From the NCBI GenBank assembly GCA_048013815.1, contig CM106585.1:7688001-7752000 (forward strand): a DNA stretch of 64,000 nt, given 5' to 3'. The DNA comes from Setoptus koraiensis. Its lineage: Eukaryota; Arthropoda. The position numbers and the translations under genes were made by a program. The notes under the pieces are model-generated. The model made no database searches. It had not been told where the DNA came from and saw nothing but the letters and a program-made list of their open reading frames with translations. Positions 45,446 to 57,614 of this stretch are shown here, piece after piece. Position 1 is the first letter of the stretch. Each line of letters begins with the position of its first letter.

Positions 45446-47422
45446 GAATAGCCTGTGATGGGGGGCCCGTGCGCGATCATACGAGCCAGATTAGTTAGTA
45501 TGCGACGACTATATCACGCGCTGATATAATTATTATTATAGGCAGTTCATGTTTGTTGCAACTTGTGTCGCGAGTCGCAACTACAGCGACGACAACAAAT
45601 TATAAACAAAGAAACTAATTAGTAGCAAATTGTCACTGCCTGCTCTGCCGTCTATCTCTACGCCGTATATGCCACCGTATATGCCGTATATACTCTGTAT
45701 ATATAGCGTTATCTAACGCTGTTTGCCTGTTATATAACACACAGCTGACTAAATTGAAAATTAACAAAATAGAGGCGCTCCAGTTGCCCTCTAACAAGTC
45801 TGTGGAGCCTCTTTGTTTGCTTGAGCAGATTTTAATTTTATCATCGCCGAGATAAGGTTCTTCTTCAGACTGAGGCCTGAAATTAGTTGACTCGTGTCCT
45901 ATCATCGGCAGCCAATGACAGCCTTGTGCTACACATTTGCAGTGGCTGCAACAACTGCATTATCGGCCATCCTAATTGAATACAACAACATACGACGGAA
46001 TGGGCTCCATTGCCGCCAAGAAACGGCCCCAATTTCAGCGATAAATAACGCAACACCATAAGGCGATTATTATTTTTGTTTATAATGTATTATGACGGCA
46101 CTGGCCAGGCATTAATGAAGCGCCGCAAGAGACTCTTGCGGCAAGAGCCAATTTTTACGTTGTGTCTGACTCTCATTCGGTCAGTCAGACACACCGTGTC
46201 ACTCGAAAGGTGACCCCTCTTAAATTAAGTGCAAGTTATCAGTTGAATTTGGTGCGCTTGCTCAAGCTCGCAGCACTCACCTTGACATCACATGAAAATT
46301 ATTTGTCGTTCCTGTGTGTAAATAATCGTGAATTATTGCAGCCAATAATGAGGCAAATATCTCTAAATCGCTGAGCCAATTTGCCAAGCCAGCTTGCCAG
46401 AGCATATAATGGACGGTCTGGGTGACATCGGCCGCGTGCAAATTATTGTGATAAGGATTCTTGTGTTTCGAGTAACCACATTCTATTTGGGTAAGAAAGT
46501 TCTTCAGGGTATTCGTTTGAATCTGATTTTTCGCAACCATCGGCATGAAAACAATTACAGTTGTCACAGGTGCAGTGAGTTAGTTATACAATAGTTGTAA
46601 ATTAGTCATTAGTTGTTTTCAAACATTTTCCGCTGTAACTGTAATTGCCGATTATAGCCGATAATTGTCAGTACTATAATTGTAGTATAATTGCAAGTTA
46701 TCACTCACCTTGAACTTGTAAATTAAACCATAACGATTAAACAGCTCATAGCCAACACTTTTGAGCACTTGACCTTGTGAGGCTGCATTGACGGAAAAGC
46801 AATCAAATGACCAATCATCAATGGATTTGAGCAAACCGGCCACTTCTGGTGTCACAAATGGCGCAGTCGACGATGACATGCGCCGATAGATTCTAATCGA
46901 GGCGCCACAATCATTACGCCACAATCATTACGCCACAATATGCATGATTCATGATTATTATGACGATTATCATGGTATGAATAGACGAGAATTGATTGAT
47001 TTATTAATTAATTAATTAACTTATCATGTGCTGATTTGCTTGACCCAAAACAGAGGCTGAGTGGCGCTGATCAGTTGACACTTTCACCTGGTCATTAATA
47101 CTGATTTTATCAGAATTGTTCGCCTGTCCACTTACCTGTCCACCACTATGCCGGCCCGGATTGCGTTGGCCACGGAACGAAACTTGAGTTTATCATCCGA
47201 TTGGCGCTTCTGTGATATTGAATTCCTCGTGAACGTGGTCTCAAGCCATTTTCTCACTTCATTTGGGACAGCGTCCGATTGTACTTCCGACAGGTCGTCC
47301 TCCTCCTCGTCCAATGCCCTTCTTTGGATTTTGCAAGCACGATTATTATTGTGTGTGTTATTTTGACATTTTGTTATTTTGGGCACGGCGAAGCGCGACA
47401 AAAAGTCAGTTGAATGAACCAT
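34279..47422 (-). CDS. Pde1: Ca2+/calmodulin-dependent 3',5'-cyclic nucleotide phosphodiesterase (PDE1)
   Basis: Nine exons: 47136-47422, 46709-46892, 46281-46522, 37073-37198, 36348-36576, 36118-36199, 35020-35833, 34674-34810, 34279-34382, phases 2,0,2,2,0,1,2,1; 734 residues. The N-terminal exon matches the second calmodulin-binding/inhibitory region of PDE1 (RRALDEEEDDLSEVQSDAVP, KFRSVANAIRAGIVVDR). The catalytic core has NPYHNNLHAADVTQTVHYML, AIIHDYLHTGTTNNFH, LVIDMVLATDMSSHFQQIK and HVSDVSHPAKRWELH, which supply the metal ligands. About 240 residues of Ser/Thr/Asn/Gln low complexity separate the end of the core from a final conserved segment (VKRPWIHCLERNKRMWQE). Family knowledge: hydrolyses cAMP and cGMP when Ca2+/calmodulin binds. 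The intron 37,199-46,280 is 9.1 kb. The ATG at 47422 may be one of several starts; further 5' exons could lie to the right. Confidence 0.92.
43179..43399. repeat. 10-bp minisatellite array
   Basis: Twelve perfect tandem copies of CGTCCGCGTT at 43,241-43,360, flanked on both sides by variant copies (CGTCCGCATT, CGTCCGCTCT and similar). Because 10 is not a multiple of 3 and the unit has no stop in any frame, all six frames stay open across it. Confidence 0.95.
43788..43851. repeat. TTTTA-type microsatellite
   Basis: Pentamer TTTTA grading into a 10-bp unit ACTTTATTTT repeated about four times. Confidence 0.85.
45413..45445. repeat. (CAGC)n microsatellite
   Basis: About eight tandem AGCC/CAGC tetramers. 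Shorter runs of the complementary GGCT type occur near 42,325-42,340. Confidence 0.85.
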
Positions 47423-47551
47423 GGATGATAAGAAAAAACGTATGTTTAGTACTGTGGTATTTTTATATCACTATATTTATATATAGATATATTAATCATT
47501 TTTCGCGTACCCTCGAATCAGTCGGACAGCGACCGAAACGTGGATTGAAAT

Positions 47552-47636
47552 TCATTTAGGTGCAACATTTAGGTGCAACATTTAGGTGCAACATTTAGGT
47601 GCAACATTTAGGTGCAACATTTAGGTGCAACATTTA
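47552..47636. repeat. 13-bp minisatellite upstream of PDE1
   Basis: Six and a half perfect copies of CATTTAGGTGCAA, 130-215 bp upstream of the PDE1 ATG at 47,422. The near-identity of the copies indicates recent expansion. Confidence 0.95.
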
Positions 47637-50600
47637 GCCAGCAGACACACTATGTCTGGCAATGATTGTCAGTCAGTCTGAGAAATATATACAGCGTATA
47701 TAAAGTCTGGCAGATTCAAGTCAGTCTAGACTAGATAAAAATGGGAGATAATAATAGAGGTATTGATGAGTGAGTTTGGTCACGGCCGTTTGCTCATCAA
47801 ACGTTCGTGCCTAGGAAATAACCCGTGCGCCCGAAATAACTGCGTGTTTGTGTCAATTTAGCAAAGCTAGTTTGTCATTCTGGCCACCGCATAACTGGTG
47901 CGCTCGAGTGGCCAGCGGGCCTCCAAAACGCTCCGGTCATAATAAGTCACAATAATGATAATAATATTAATGGTGGTGGCAGCTCTGTTTTAATTCAAGA
48001 CAGTAGTAATTAACTGAAACGAACGTCGTCGTCATGGCAATCACTGTCTGTACGCGCGTAGACTATCTCAAATCAAACACAACGCAAATCCAAGTGAAAG
48101 TCAGAGTCACAAAAATAAAAATAAAATAATAAAATAAACGTCGCCAACTCGAACAGCCAGCTAGCCCCTAGACTAGGGGCCCTAGTTCGAACGATTTCAG
48201 AGCCTCTCACAGCCCAAGTAGGCCAGTTACTAACGGTGTTGCACCGTTATTTAAACGTTAGCTGTTTTATTAGCGCTTGATTTAAATTACCTGAGCTCGG
48301 CTGGCTCGGCTCGGCCCGGCCCAGCAATTGAATAATGCACTAGCTGTGAATAGTTATTCTGTGGGCCCCATCAGATCGTTGTCGTTGGTGTTGTTGAGGT
48401 CGCTGTGCAGCGTTGTGTACAGTTGACTAGATATGAAAATTGATGCTCGCTACTGGCAAGTTGATTGCCATAAATGGCACACAGTGAGAGACAGCAACAA
48501 CAAATGAGGCGCAATAAAAAAAAATCTCTTCGTTCTTTGTTGTGTTTTATCGAGCGTGAGTATGCTTGTCTGTCATGTGAGCTTTCAGAAAGAGAGATTT
48601 TTGCGTCTGTTTGTTTGTGCTGCGACATACAGAAAGCGCATACAGCGCTATAAATATATATCAGCGTTGTCTAAACAGGGGGACATAGCGACATTCGCGA
48701 ACTGACGACTCATGTTGCCACGATGGTTGCAGAATGCAAGTTTCAACGAACGTCACTAGCGACTGACCTGAATGGCGGATGACTGACCAAACGCTCAGGT
48801 GTCCGTTATTGCAAAAGTAAACCAATCGTCCTTGCGAGAGCCTTAATGACACAGTTATCAACACCGTTGGATCTTTGTTTGCCAAAGAGCGTTCGACAAA
48901 CAAAAATTCGTTTTGCAGCCAAATAGAGCCAATGAGCAATTATTGAAATAGTCAGTAATAGTTGGCGAGCGCATAAATAAATGATTGCACAACAATTGAG
49001 ACGATATCGCTGTGCTCGTCATGGGGTATATATGCCGATAATATGGCGCGATAATCTATTGCGTTTCGCTACTCACTACTGGGTGATTTAGCACGAATCT
49101 AGCCTTTATTTGTCTATATTCAATACTTGTCCCATTTGTTTGTTGCCACGTCTAATGTTTGCTGAATTGAGCGGCAAAAAGTAGCATTGTTTTTCGTGTT
49201 TTGCAAACATTTTTTCCGAACTCATGCGGGTAAAATTATGAATGCCACCAATAGTGAAATAATGTATTGCCACAGAATAATAGCAATTATTTCGATGCAT
49301 AAAGTCGAGGCTTGTTTGCTTGTATGAGGGTGCCATCGCGATCAATTTTCGACCACTGTCATGCGAATTTTCATTGGAGTTTCAGGGCCTCACGAACAAG
49401 CAATCTACTTTATCTACAAACTGCATAGAACGCAATCTTTCGCTCTATCCTAACTTATAAACAATTGAACTATGCATGTGACGGGCCCTTGCAATGTCAC
49501 CTCCTCCGACAACTACCATTGTAGATAGCTAACACTCAAGGGGTTAATTAATTTGCATATCGGCCCCATTGACACCGCCAAATTATGTCCATCTGTCAGA
49601 CTGTCACAGTTAGCTAATGACTGCCAACTGACGAGCTGCCAAAATTGTCCAAAGAAGGCATTCATCTTTGTTGTGCGAACCATTGTTTCTGCATCTGAGA
49701 GCTGTCAGCGCCAGTCGAATTAGAATGAAAAGATAACTTCATTTTATCGCTTTATTTCTTCATCAGAGTTTGCACGAGATGGGCGTGGACAGGACTAATT
49801 TGATTGATGAACGTGATGGTATCATTATATTATTTTGTCGGCAAGGACAAACTATACTATCGACATGGTTGATTATTGCATAATGTCTGGCCCGTTTTAA
49901 GCGGTCGCACTCGAATCAATCAAGAATCTACTCGTGATAAATATAGAGTATGACACTAGATAATCTTTTTGCTGGCGCAAAAAGCAAGCAAACTAACTGG
50001 ATAAAATGGATGAACGGTATCAGGTGATCTTTTATAGTTGGACCCCCGGTTGTATTGCCTGTTGTTATCGATAGGCGACATGAGCAAAATTTGAGTTTGA
50101 TTGAATGTTGCGTCATTCATTCATATGACAGTGGGTATTTATAGATGTCACCTTCGCAAACAAACAAGAGATTTGTCGAACATCGATGCATTGCCCATGC
50201 AACTGCACTCACAAAGGAGCGAGAATTGTCGCCCAGCAATGGGAGCCCCCTTCATCCCGTCGTCGTGGGAGGACATTTTTTTGTTCAGGTCGCTCCAGCG
50301 GTCACGAGCAAACATCCGCTCGTGGGATCCGTGGCGATGCACGTGAACGAATTTCGTGCTTGGTGCTTCGTGATGCAACGGGGGAGAATGCGAATATTAA
50401 CGCAAAGACAATACACAAGAGTGGGCAGGCCAATGGGGAGAATGTTTTTCGCACAAACCATGGGAGCCGCCGAGTTGGTCGGCTACCATGGCCAACTCGC
50501 CGGTCGAGACACGAAAACAATGTGACGCCGAAAAAAACCCCAAACCAGAGCGCAACTTTCAGCTGGAGCTCGACAAAACGCTCGACGGCCGCTGAAAAAA

Positions 50601-51072
50601 GAAACGACGAAAGCAAGTGGAAAATCGACGCTAGCTAACGGAACAGCCAGCAAATTGGCTTGCCAAACTTGTTTGCATGCGCGACGAGTTAGCAAGCCGA
50701 GCTGTCTAGCAGGTCGGCCCGCTGGTACCAGCCAGACACCTAATAGACTAACAGCGAGAATAGCGAAAAACAAGCGTCAAACTGAGTTACATTGACAGGT
50801 TACATTTGTTGTTTGTAGGCGCGACGAACGCGAAAAATAGGCTTTCGCTGGTTCTATTATTCCCACTAGCAACTCACACTCGAGTAATTGCTATTGCTCG
50901 TCAGCCAACAACTTATCTAGCTAAACTACTACAGCGCCACCTATCTTCCGGTGCAAAGCGACCAAGTGTTATGGAGAGAATCATCAGAGCGACAAGGGAG
51001 AATTTTCGCATGGATAGATGGACTTTTATTTGTTAGCAAGTAAATAAAACACCAACAACAACCGAATTAGCA

Positions 51073-51080
51073 TAGATATT
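51073..51080. repeat. left target-site duplication of the hAT-like element
   Basis: TAGATATT, identical to 51,568-51,575. Confidence 0.85.
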
Positions 51081-51567
51081 AGAGCTGTATTCGGGTACCC
51101 GAAACGGGTATTTTACCCGGATGAGGAATCTGAGCAACAACCGAACCCGACCCGTTTACGGGTACCCGTTTTAAGACCCGTTTAGACCCGTTTGAACCCG
51201 GTTCCAAAACGGGTCTTCAAATATCCGTTTGAAACGGGTTTTTAACGGGTATTTGAAAATACCCGTTTTCAAAAAGTATGTTTGTTAGTCAAGTCAAAAC
51301 AGCTCTAACAGCCCCAGGATAACAAAAATAAAACAAAAACAAAAAAACAAAAAACCACAAAAAAACATGAAAACCCCCTGAAAAAACTTTGAAGAGCCCT
51401 GAAACCCTCTAGAATACCCGAAACCCGTTTTAGATCCGAAACCCGGTGAATACCCGTTGAGTTTTCGGGTCCGATCAGAAAATCAGAACCAAACCCGACC
51501 CGTAACCGGTTCTTCCAAATGCCCGTATACGGGTACCCGTAAACGGGTCGGGTATCTACAGCTCCAG
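51081..51567. mobile_element. non-autonomous hAT-like DNA transposon (MITE), 487 bp
   Basis: Flanked by a perfect 8-bp direct repeat, TAGATATT, at 51,073-51,080 and 51,568-51,575, the duplication length of hAT elements. The ends are inverted copies of a sequence starting near GAGCTGTA and followed by CGGGTACCCG. Both subterminal regions are packed with ACCCGTTT / AAACGGGT in both orientations, as expected for transposase-binding sites. There is no transposase frame. The perfect duplication suggests a fairly recent insertion. Confidence 0.85.
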
Positions 51568-51575
51568 TAGATATT
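51568..51575. repeat. right target-site duplication of the hAT-like element
   Basis: TAGATATT, identical to 51,073-51,080. Confidence 0.85.
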
Positions 51576-51714
51576 GTGAGCGTCGTCGCCGTGCTAAAAC
51601 AGATAGGCAACTTGCTGTTTGTTGCTAGTCACTATCACTCGACAACCATCAGTTATGTTGATCTAGTGCTGCCAATAAAAGTTAAATGAGCTCTGTTTGG
51701 ACTATGTGCTTTCT

Positions 51715-52422
51715 AGAGATGATAATGGATTGGCCCCAAACGGATAACCGTTGGTTCATCTGTGGAAAAACCGTCTACAGCCGGTTATGGATTTGTGTTT
51801 AAATCTCACCGGGTTCAACGGTTTATCCGTACAGATTCCGTTTCCGATTTTCAAGCGACTATCCGTTTGCAAACGGCTCTTGAACGGATCACAACAGCGA
51901 CCCTCATATTTGTTCCAGTGAAGAATCTGCATTAACTACAAACATTGTTGCTATGCATGCTCTTGTGTTTAATCTGATGAAATATCTCTTTGAAAACTTA
52001 TCAATGGTTGGAAAACGGTTGGATAAGAGACTTGATTGTGCTTATGAGATCACGAGATCAAAAGTTTGCAACATTGATTATGAAAAACTCTACTAAGACT
52101 TTTCTACGATGAAAGTCAGATCAATGGCTTCCAACATACGGATGAAAGTCACTAGATTCAGCAACTTCAGTCAGTTCGATGTGTCTCAAATAATTAATCT
52201 GTTCAGTTGAGCAACATGAAACATTCGAGACAATTTTAAAAACGAGAGCTTTCGGAAACGAAAACTCTACATAGTTCGTTCATGAAATATAGCCGACCAT
52301 TGATAAGTTTTAGAAGAGATATTTCACCGTCGTGCATTCACTTCCGATTATCCATAAGATAAATGTTCTCGATCAAATGAACGGATTAGGTAAGCGTCTA
52401 CGGTTGCCCATTGTCATCTCTG
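51715..52422. mobile_element. second hAT-like non-autonomous element, foldback type, 708 bp
   Basis: The ends are inverted: TAGAGATGATAATGG on the left and, read inwards from the right, CAGAGATGACAATGGG. Flanking octamers GTGCTTTC and ATGCCCTC agree at 5 of 8 positions, as an old target-site duplication would. Inside, about 51,975-52,011 and 52,293-52,328 are inverted copies of each other at about 33 of 36 positions. Subterminal motifs AAACGGAT / ATCCGTTT recur in both orientations. No transposase frame. It is older than its neighbour. Confidence 0.65.
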
Positions 52423-55400
52423 ATGCCCTCTCTCCCTTTGGCTGTTGCTTTGTAACATAACCAGTGACAATTAGATGACTATGTCTATCGATCAACAGAA
52501 GCTATAAGTAAGAAGTTTAGCCGTCAATTTGAGGCAAAAATATCAACAGTTGTTCGGTGCAACGCTCATGGCGACCATGAAGTTTTTCAGCACCTAGTAT
52601 CACATTCGTTGTGTCGAAGAACTAAGTTGATACCTCAATTTCAATTTCAGACATTTCTCGTCGTTTTAGCATTCGATAATCATAGGCAGCTAACACGAAG
52701 CCGGAGATGATCGGTCAATTTTCCCGATCTCTCGGAGGAATAAAAAAGCATTCGCTTTCGAGCTAATCTTGGTCGGATAAACCTTTCGAGGCGCAGTTGT
52801 TGCCACGAAAATCGCGGAAATAAATTGATTCAATCAATGATGTTCATCAACACATATCAAGGCTCAGTTTTCTACATAGAACAGACGAAAAAAAAAATGT
52901 TCTTCCAGTGCGATCATACCGACAGGCTAAGTTTTGTCGGGACGAGCCTATAGCCGCACCGGTCTCGTATCGATCAAATCGAGCATAGTATTGGAATGGG
53001 GAAAATGTGTAATCGCATTGTGATTTTTTTGCAGTTGAGCGCATCACAATCGAAAAGCAAAACATATTTTTCCGAAAGCAATCTGCAACTCTGCAATCCG
53101 AGTACAACTATCACTGGGCAAAAAATCAGGTCAGCAACATTTTTTTTTCGTTCAATAGATTAAAATTTTTGACCGACATAATGTAGCCCGAACTGTGTGC
53201 ATATGTCTCGCGCATTGGCCTGGCTCAATGCATCGCATCCCGTGACAGCCGTTGACAGCTGAGCCTGGTTTCATATCATTTCACTTAGGTAAGCACATTG
53301 TTTCAATCACAATGTATCGAAAGAAAAAAATCGCTGCCAATCGGCAGGGGAACTGCACAGATTTCTGACTGGTCGATATGGACATAGCAGCAGCAGCAGC
53401 GATGCTGAGCCGCCAATGTTGAGCGAGCAATGTCCGAATCATCGATTCGAATTGAATGCAGTGAGCGAGCGCGTTCTTATCTGCTCGACGGCCAGACAAT
53501 GAGATAAACACATGGGAGAGGCACTCGAGAGTTGCTCTGGAAATGGCGATTTGCGACAGATAGATTAAAAGATATGGCCCCGATTAGATTCAATGAGTTG
53601 CACTCTTTGGGTAGCCGGTGGCCATTCCATTGGATCATCGCACCCATTTGGCGTGGGCGAACGAATTGTGGGGCCCATTTACATTCAGTTCAGTTTTGTC
53701 GAGGGCCTATCAAAATGTGTGCGCCGATCGAAGCGATTGCATTTTGTATGAGTGCCCATTTAGTGCAGTGCAACTAGACTGTGTGCACTGCGCAGTCTGG
53801 AGCTGGCCTCGGGTCTGGGGTCCGGAGTCTGAAGTCTGGCGAGTAAGTTAAGGGCGCACAACATTGGCATGATCATTAATGATCGAGCCGTGATGGGGCC
53901 TCAATTTATTAGAATGGCTCACTTTTGGGCCCCCAACTAAGAGGCAGAAAAAGACATCTGGTAGTTAGAAGAGGGGCCCACTAAGACGACAAGGCGATGA
54001 GATAGCATCGTGGTGCCATATATAAATATATGACGTAACATATCTAGCACAATGTATACATAGCATGTTGAGAGGACGAGAGCGAAATCGCCCGCAGCAT
54101 TTCACAACTTCACTACGTCTGTTGGCTGTCTATCTATTGGCGGCATTTGTCGATTTTATCGTATTTGTCGTGGTGGTGGTCGTCATTGTTGGGGCCCCAA
54201 TATTCACATATTGGCAAAGAGAGGGAGAGCAAACTTTAGTTTATCTCGGCCTAGCCGAGTTGCGCGCTAACAAGACCGCGAAAGGCGGCGCCAATATTAT
54301 TATTATCCATTATTTGAAATAGTGCGCACATTGTAGACACAGTGGCGGCGCCAGTAATGATATACTCCAACTTGCAACCATAGATAGATATTCTGCTGCC
54401 TATCTAAATCTGGCTCGACTGGATCAATGGGCCTCGCTGGCGACAAACACACACAAACCGCACGGTCAAACAATATTGCACTTGCCTGGCCAGCGTACTT
54501 AATAGCTGTCAGTGGCGCTGCCGGTCAGACACAATATAACTTATTGGCCAGACAGAAATAGTAAGCTACTATTGTTAACTGTTTGCATGTTGTGGTGATG
54601 CTGTTGTTGTTGCCATTTAATGTTCACTTTGCCACCGCCAACGCACTGCAACTGGCCACTGTCCACTGGACAGTGTCCGGCCTCTGTCAAGGCCAAAAAC
54701 TGGCCCATTTATCTCTGTATCAGAATCAGCTGAGCATGTATCATCATTATGAGGCAACTAATACATAAACAATGACATGTGTGAACAAGTGAAAAATATC
54801 TAACAAGCCAGCGAGCCAGAGAGCCAGCGAACGGCACCCATCGAAACAGGCACGCGCTGCAACGAACGGGCCAGAAATATGAGGCCGCAGAGGATTGTGT
54901 TGTCTATTGGCATACGGAATGGAAACCACGTTTATCTCTTGCGGATTTATTAATACAAACAGAGCTGGCCCAGATCGGGTGACTGCACTGGCGCTGGCAA
55001 TGTTTTAACAAATGTCGCTGCTTGTTAACAATTGTACAACTGTCGTCGTGGTTTTCATCGTCCGACAACAATTGTCTCAATTTTCCGTCCGCTTGCCACA
55101 ACAATTGGCGCAACTTTCACTGGGCGACAATGTGGCGACAATGTGACCAACGATAACTGCATTTGCAATGGCCCCTGCATTGACGTTAGCCCACAATACA
55201 TCGCCCCTCCCTTGGCCCCAAAATAAATAAAATAAAATCTATCAGGCAGTTGCATCAATTAGGCGCCTGTCGTGTCGTTCGTCGTATCTAATCCGATCTT
55301 TATCGACATGCCTCTCGTGCGCCACACCAGCACACATAGTGGTAAATCTATCCATCGTGTATTTATCTTTGTTACATCAACATCAACGTCAACTACACAG

Positions 55401-56417
55401 CGCAACACTGCACGAGTTGATTTAGAAATCATTATCGATCAAGTGTGTGTGTGTCATGTCTTATCGGATGACATCAACTTATCACATAATGTATGGGCTC
55501 CGATTGATCGATTTGAGTCGACACAAGAGGCCTGGCACAATTATTCCTGACTGACATTCTCTAGTGATGGCGCCTTTTCCCCATTGCGCGCCTCTTGAAA
55601 AGCATCCTGTCAAACCGTTTGCGCAATTCAATTTGTCGCCGCTTGTAGCTTGCCGAAATGCCATCGGTCGGCATGGCCAGTAGACTAATTCTCTCCACTA
55701 GTAGTATGTGGGGTCAGTGGCAGCAGTAGCGATAGTAATGCGCCGCTGCTGTAAGAACTGCAGCGAATCCGCGGCCCGCTCAGATTTCTGAACTTTGTAA
55801 ACTTTAGCAACACTGCAAATTTTTCAAGATTTGTTTGAATGCCATCGCTGCAACACGCTATCTTTCATCTATTTTAACGAGCGAATCTAACGAGCTTTGC
55901 CCGGCCAGACACGATACAGAAACAACTCGTATGTGTGTGTGTAAGTGCCATCACACTCAAACAGATGAAGAACAAATGTAGCTGGCCAAAAGGAGAAAAA
56001 CTAGAAAATAAAATAAAATGAAAGACACAAGCATCGCTTCGAGACCGGCAACCGTTGGCCGTTTGCTCAGTTTTTCAGCAGCCTTGCAATGATGCAATTT
56101 GTAATATAGACCAAAGTGGCCCAACCTCTGCCGGCCGAAATAGATGTGCTGGTCAGCGTGGTCGGCCGGCTACGTCGAGAAGGCTTCGGCCAACTGCGAG
56201 CCGAGTTTCTGACAATTTTCACGTTTGTCGCTCGCTCACACACACACACACACACACACACTCAAACGCGAACAATAAAGCGCGCAAACTTGCACCTAAT
56301 GATGGGACAGACACAGCGAGGGCCCCTGGAAAATGAACCCAGCAGCGCCCACTTTCACATATCGCACATATGACGCAATATATATATTGCCATACTTTCA
56401 TATATCTGCTGATGGGC

Positions 56418-56471
56418 AGCAGATATATGAAGCAGATATATGGAGCAGATATATGAAGCAGATAGATATGA
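56418..56471. repeat. 14-bp minisatellite
   Basis: About four copies of a unit like AGCAGATATATGGA. Confidence 0.8.
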
Positions 56472-57141
56472 GTAGGCGGGCGGGGATATGCTGAAGAGAA
56501 AGAAACCGGGCCGGTTTGGCGAGTCGCGAACGCCGCTATCGCCCAGCATGAAATATTCTCTAGGTGGGCACTTCACTGCGCAGTCCGCAGACGAATGTTG
56601 TATGCTCGCTTAGCTGGCACTGGTGCGATATGCAATGTGTGCCACAACGACCATCATCATTATTATTATGATTATCATTTTGAGTTGGCTAGATAACAAC
56701 GACGAATCGCAAACAATGTCTGTCAGCAGCGCCGCTCTAATGATGCGTTGAGCGTCGCAGTAAATTTACACTCGCGACGTTTGTCAGCCACGAACAGGGG
56801 GGACACACACACACACTGAGCAAAATATTCATGAGCAACATGGAGAGGCAAGTTTAAAAATGGGGCCTCAACTTGAGGCCCTCAAGGTAAAATTGGGCGC
56901 ATATTTGTGCGAAGAAGAAATTGTGCCCAATGTGAAATTGTGTTCAACGTGTACGTGTGCACGAATTGCGAATGTCGGATGCTCGTTAGGCTGGCACGAG
57001 TTGGTTATTGTTTGTTGCATTGAGTGGGTAGACATTTTAACTGGTTTGCTTTTTCTGCTTACCCTGATACTGCCACTAGTCTATTGTGTTGGCTGATAGA
57101 GAGAAAAACGGAGACACTTTGATGAGTAAAGGGCTAGGGTG

Positions 57142-57221
57142 AATTCGGGCCAAATTCGGGCCAGATTCGAGCCAGATTCGGGCCAGATTCGGGCCAGATG
57201 ATTCGGGCCAGATGATTCGGG
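57142..57221. repeat. 12-bp minisatellite
   Basis: About seven copies of ATTCGGGCCAGA, two with an inserted TG before ATTC. Confidence 0.85.
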
Positions 57222-57296
57222 GATGACGAAAAAAAAACGGATAAGACGGAAGGGGGATTTTTCGGACAGACAGGCAGCAAGAGGAATTGTTTTTAT

Positions 57297-57370
57297 GTAT
57301 GTGTGTGTGTGTGCATGTGTGTGTGTGTGTGTGTGCGTGTGTGTGTGTGCCAGAGTGTGCGTGTGTGTTG
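57297..57370. repeat. (GT)n microsatellite, interrupted
   Basis: GT tract of about 70 bases with a few interruptions (GCAT, GC, CCAGA). Confidence 0.9.
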
Positions 57371-57561
57371 TGCGTCTTGCGGTGCCACCATTGATAGAGA
57401 AATCTATATATATTCTACAAACTAAATCGTTACCAACAAACATATTATGCGCTATCATTACCGGGTACATCATTATGCCCGCTTGAGATGGTGGTCGCAT
57501 CACGCGTGAGCTGCAATTTGTCAAGCTTGTCTGCTGTGCCATCGGGTATGAACGCGCCGAC

Positions 57562-57614
57562 AGTGTCAGTGTGGGGCCAGCGTCAGTGTGGGGCCAGTGT
57601 CAGTGTGGGGCCGG
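57562..57614. repeat. 18-bp minisatellite
   Basis: Three copies of a unit like GTCAGTGTGGGGCCAGTG. Confidence 0.8.

Larger units (their letters stand above)
37199..46280. other. 9.1-kb intron of PDE1
   Basis: The left part (to about 40.5 kb) is A/T-rich and has overlapping minus-strand frames at 38,934-39,299, 39,139-39,357 and 39,571-39,831 that may be decayed coding DNA. From about 40.6 kb on it is GC-rich, with GGGCCC sites, (CA)n near 44,248-44,269, (GT)n near 44,628-44,652, (CAGC)n at 45,413-45,445, a 10-bp array at 43,241-43,360 and a TTTTA-type array at 43,788-43,851. No nested gene was found. An alternative PDE1 promoter could lie here. Confidence 0.5.

Noticed and set aside
50145-50638. 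Overlapping frames of 100-150 codons on both strands
   Set aside because: High GC lowers stop frequency here; composition is similar on both strands and no motif is recognisable.
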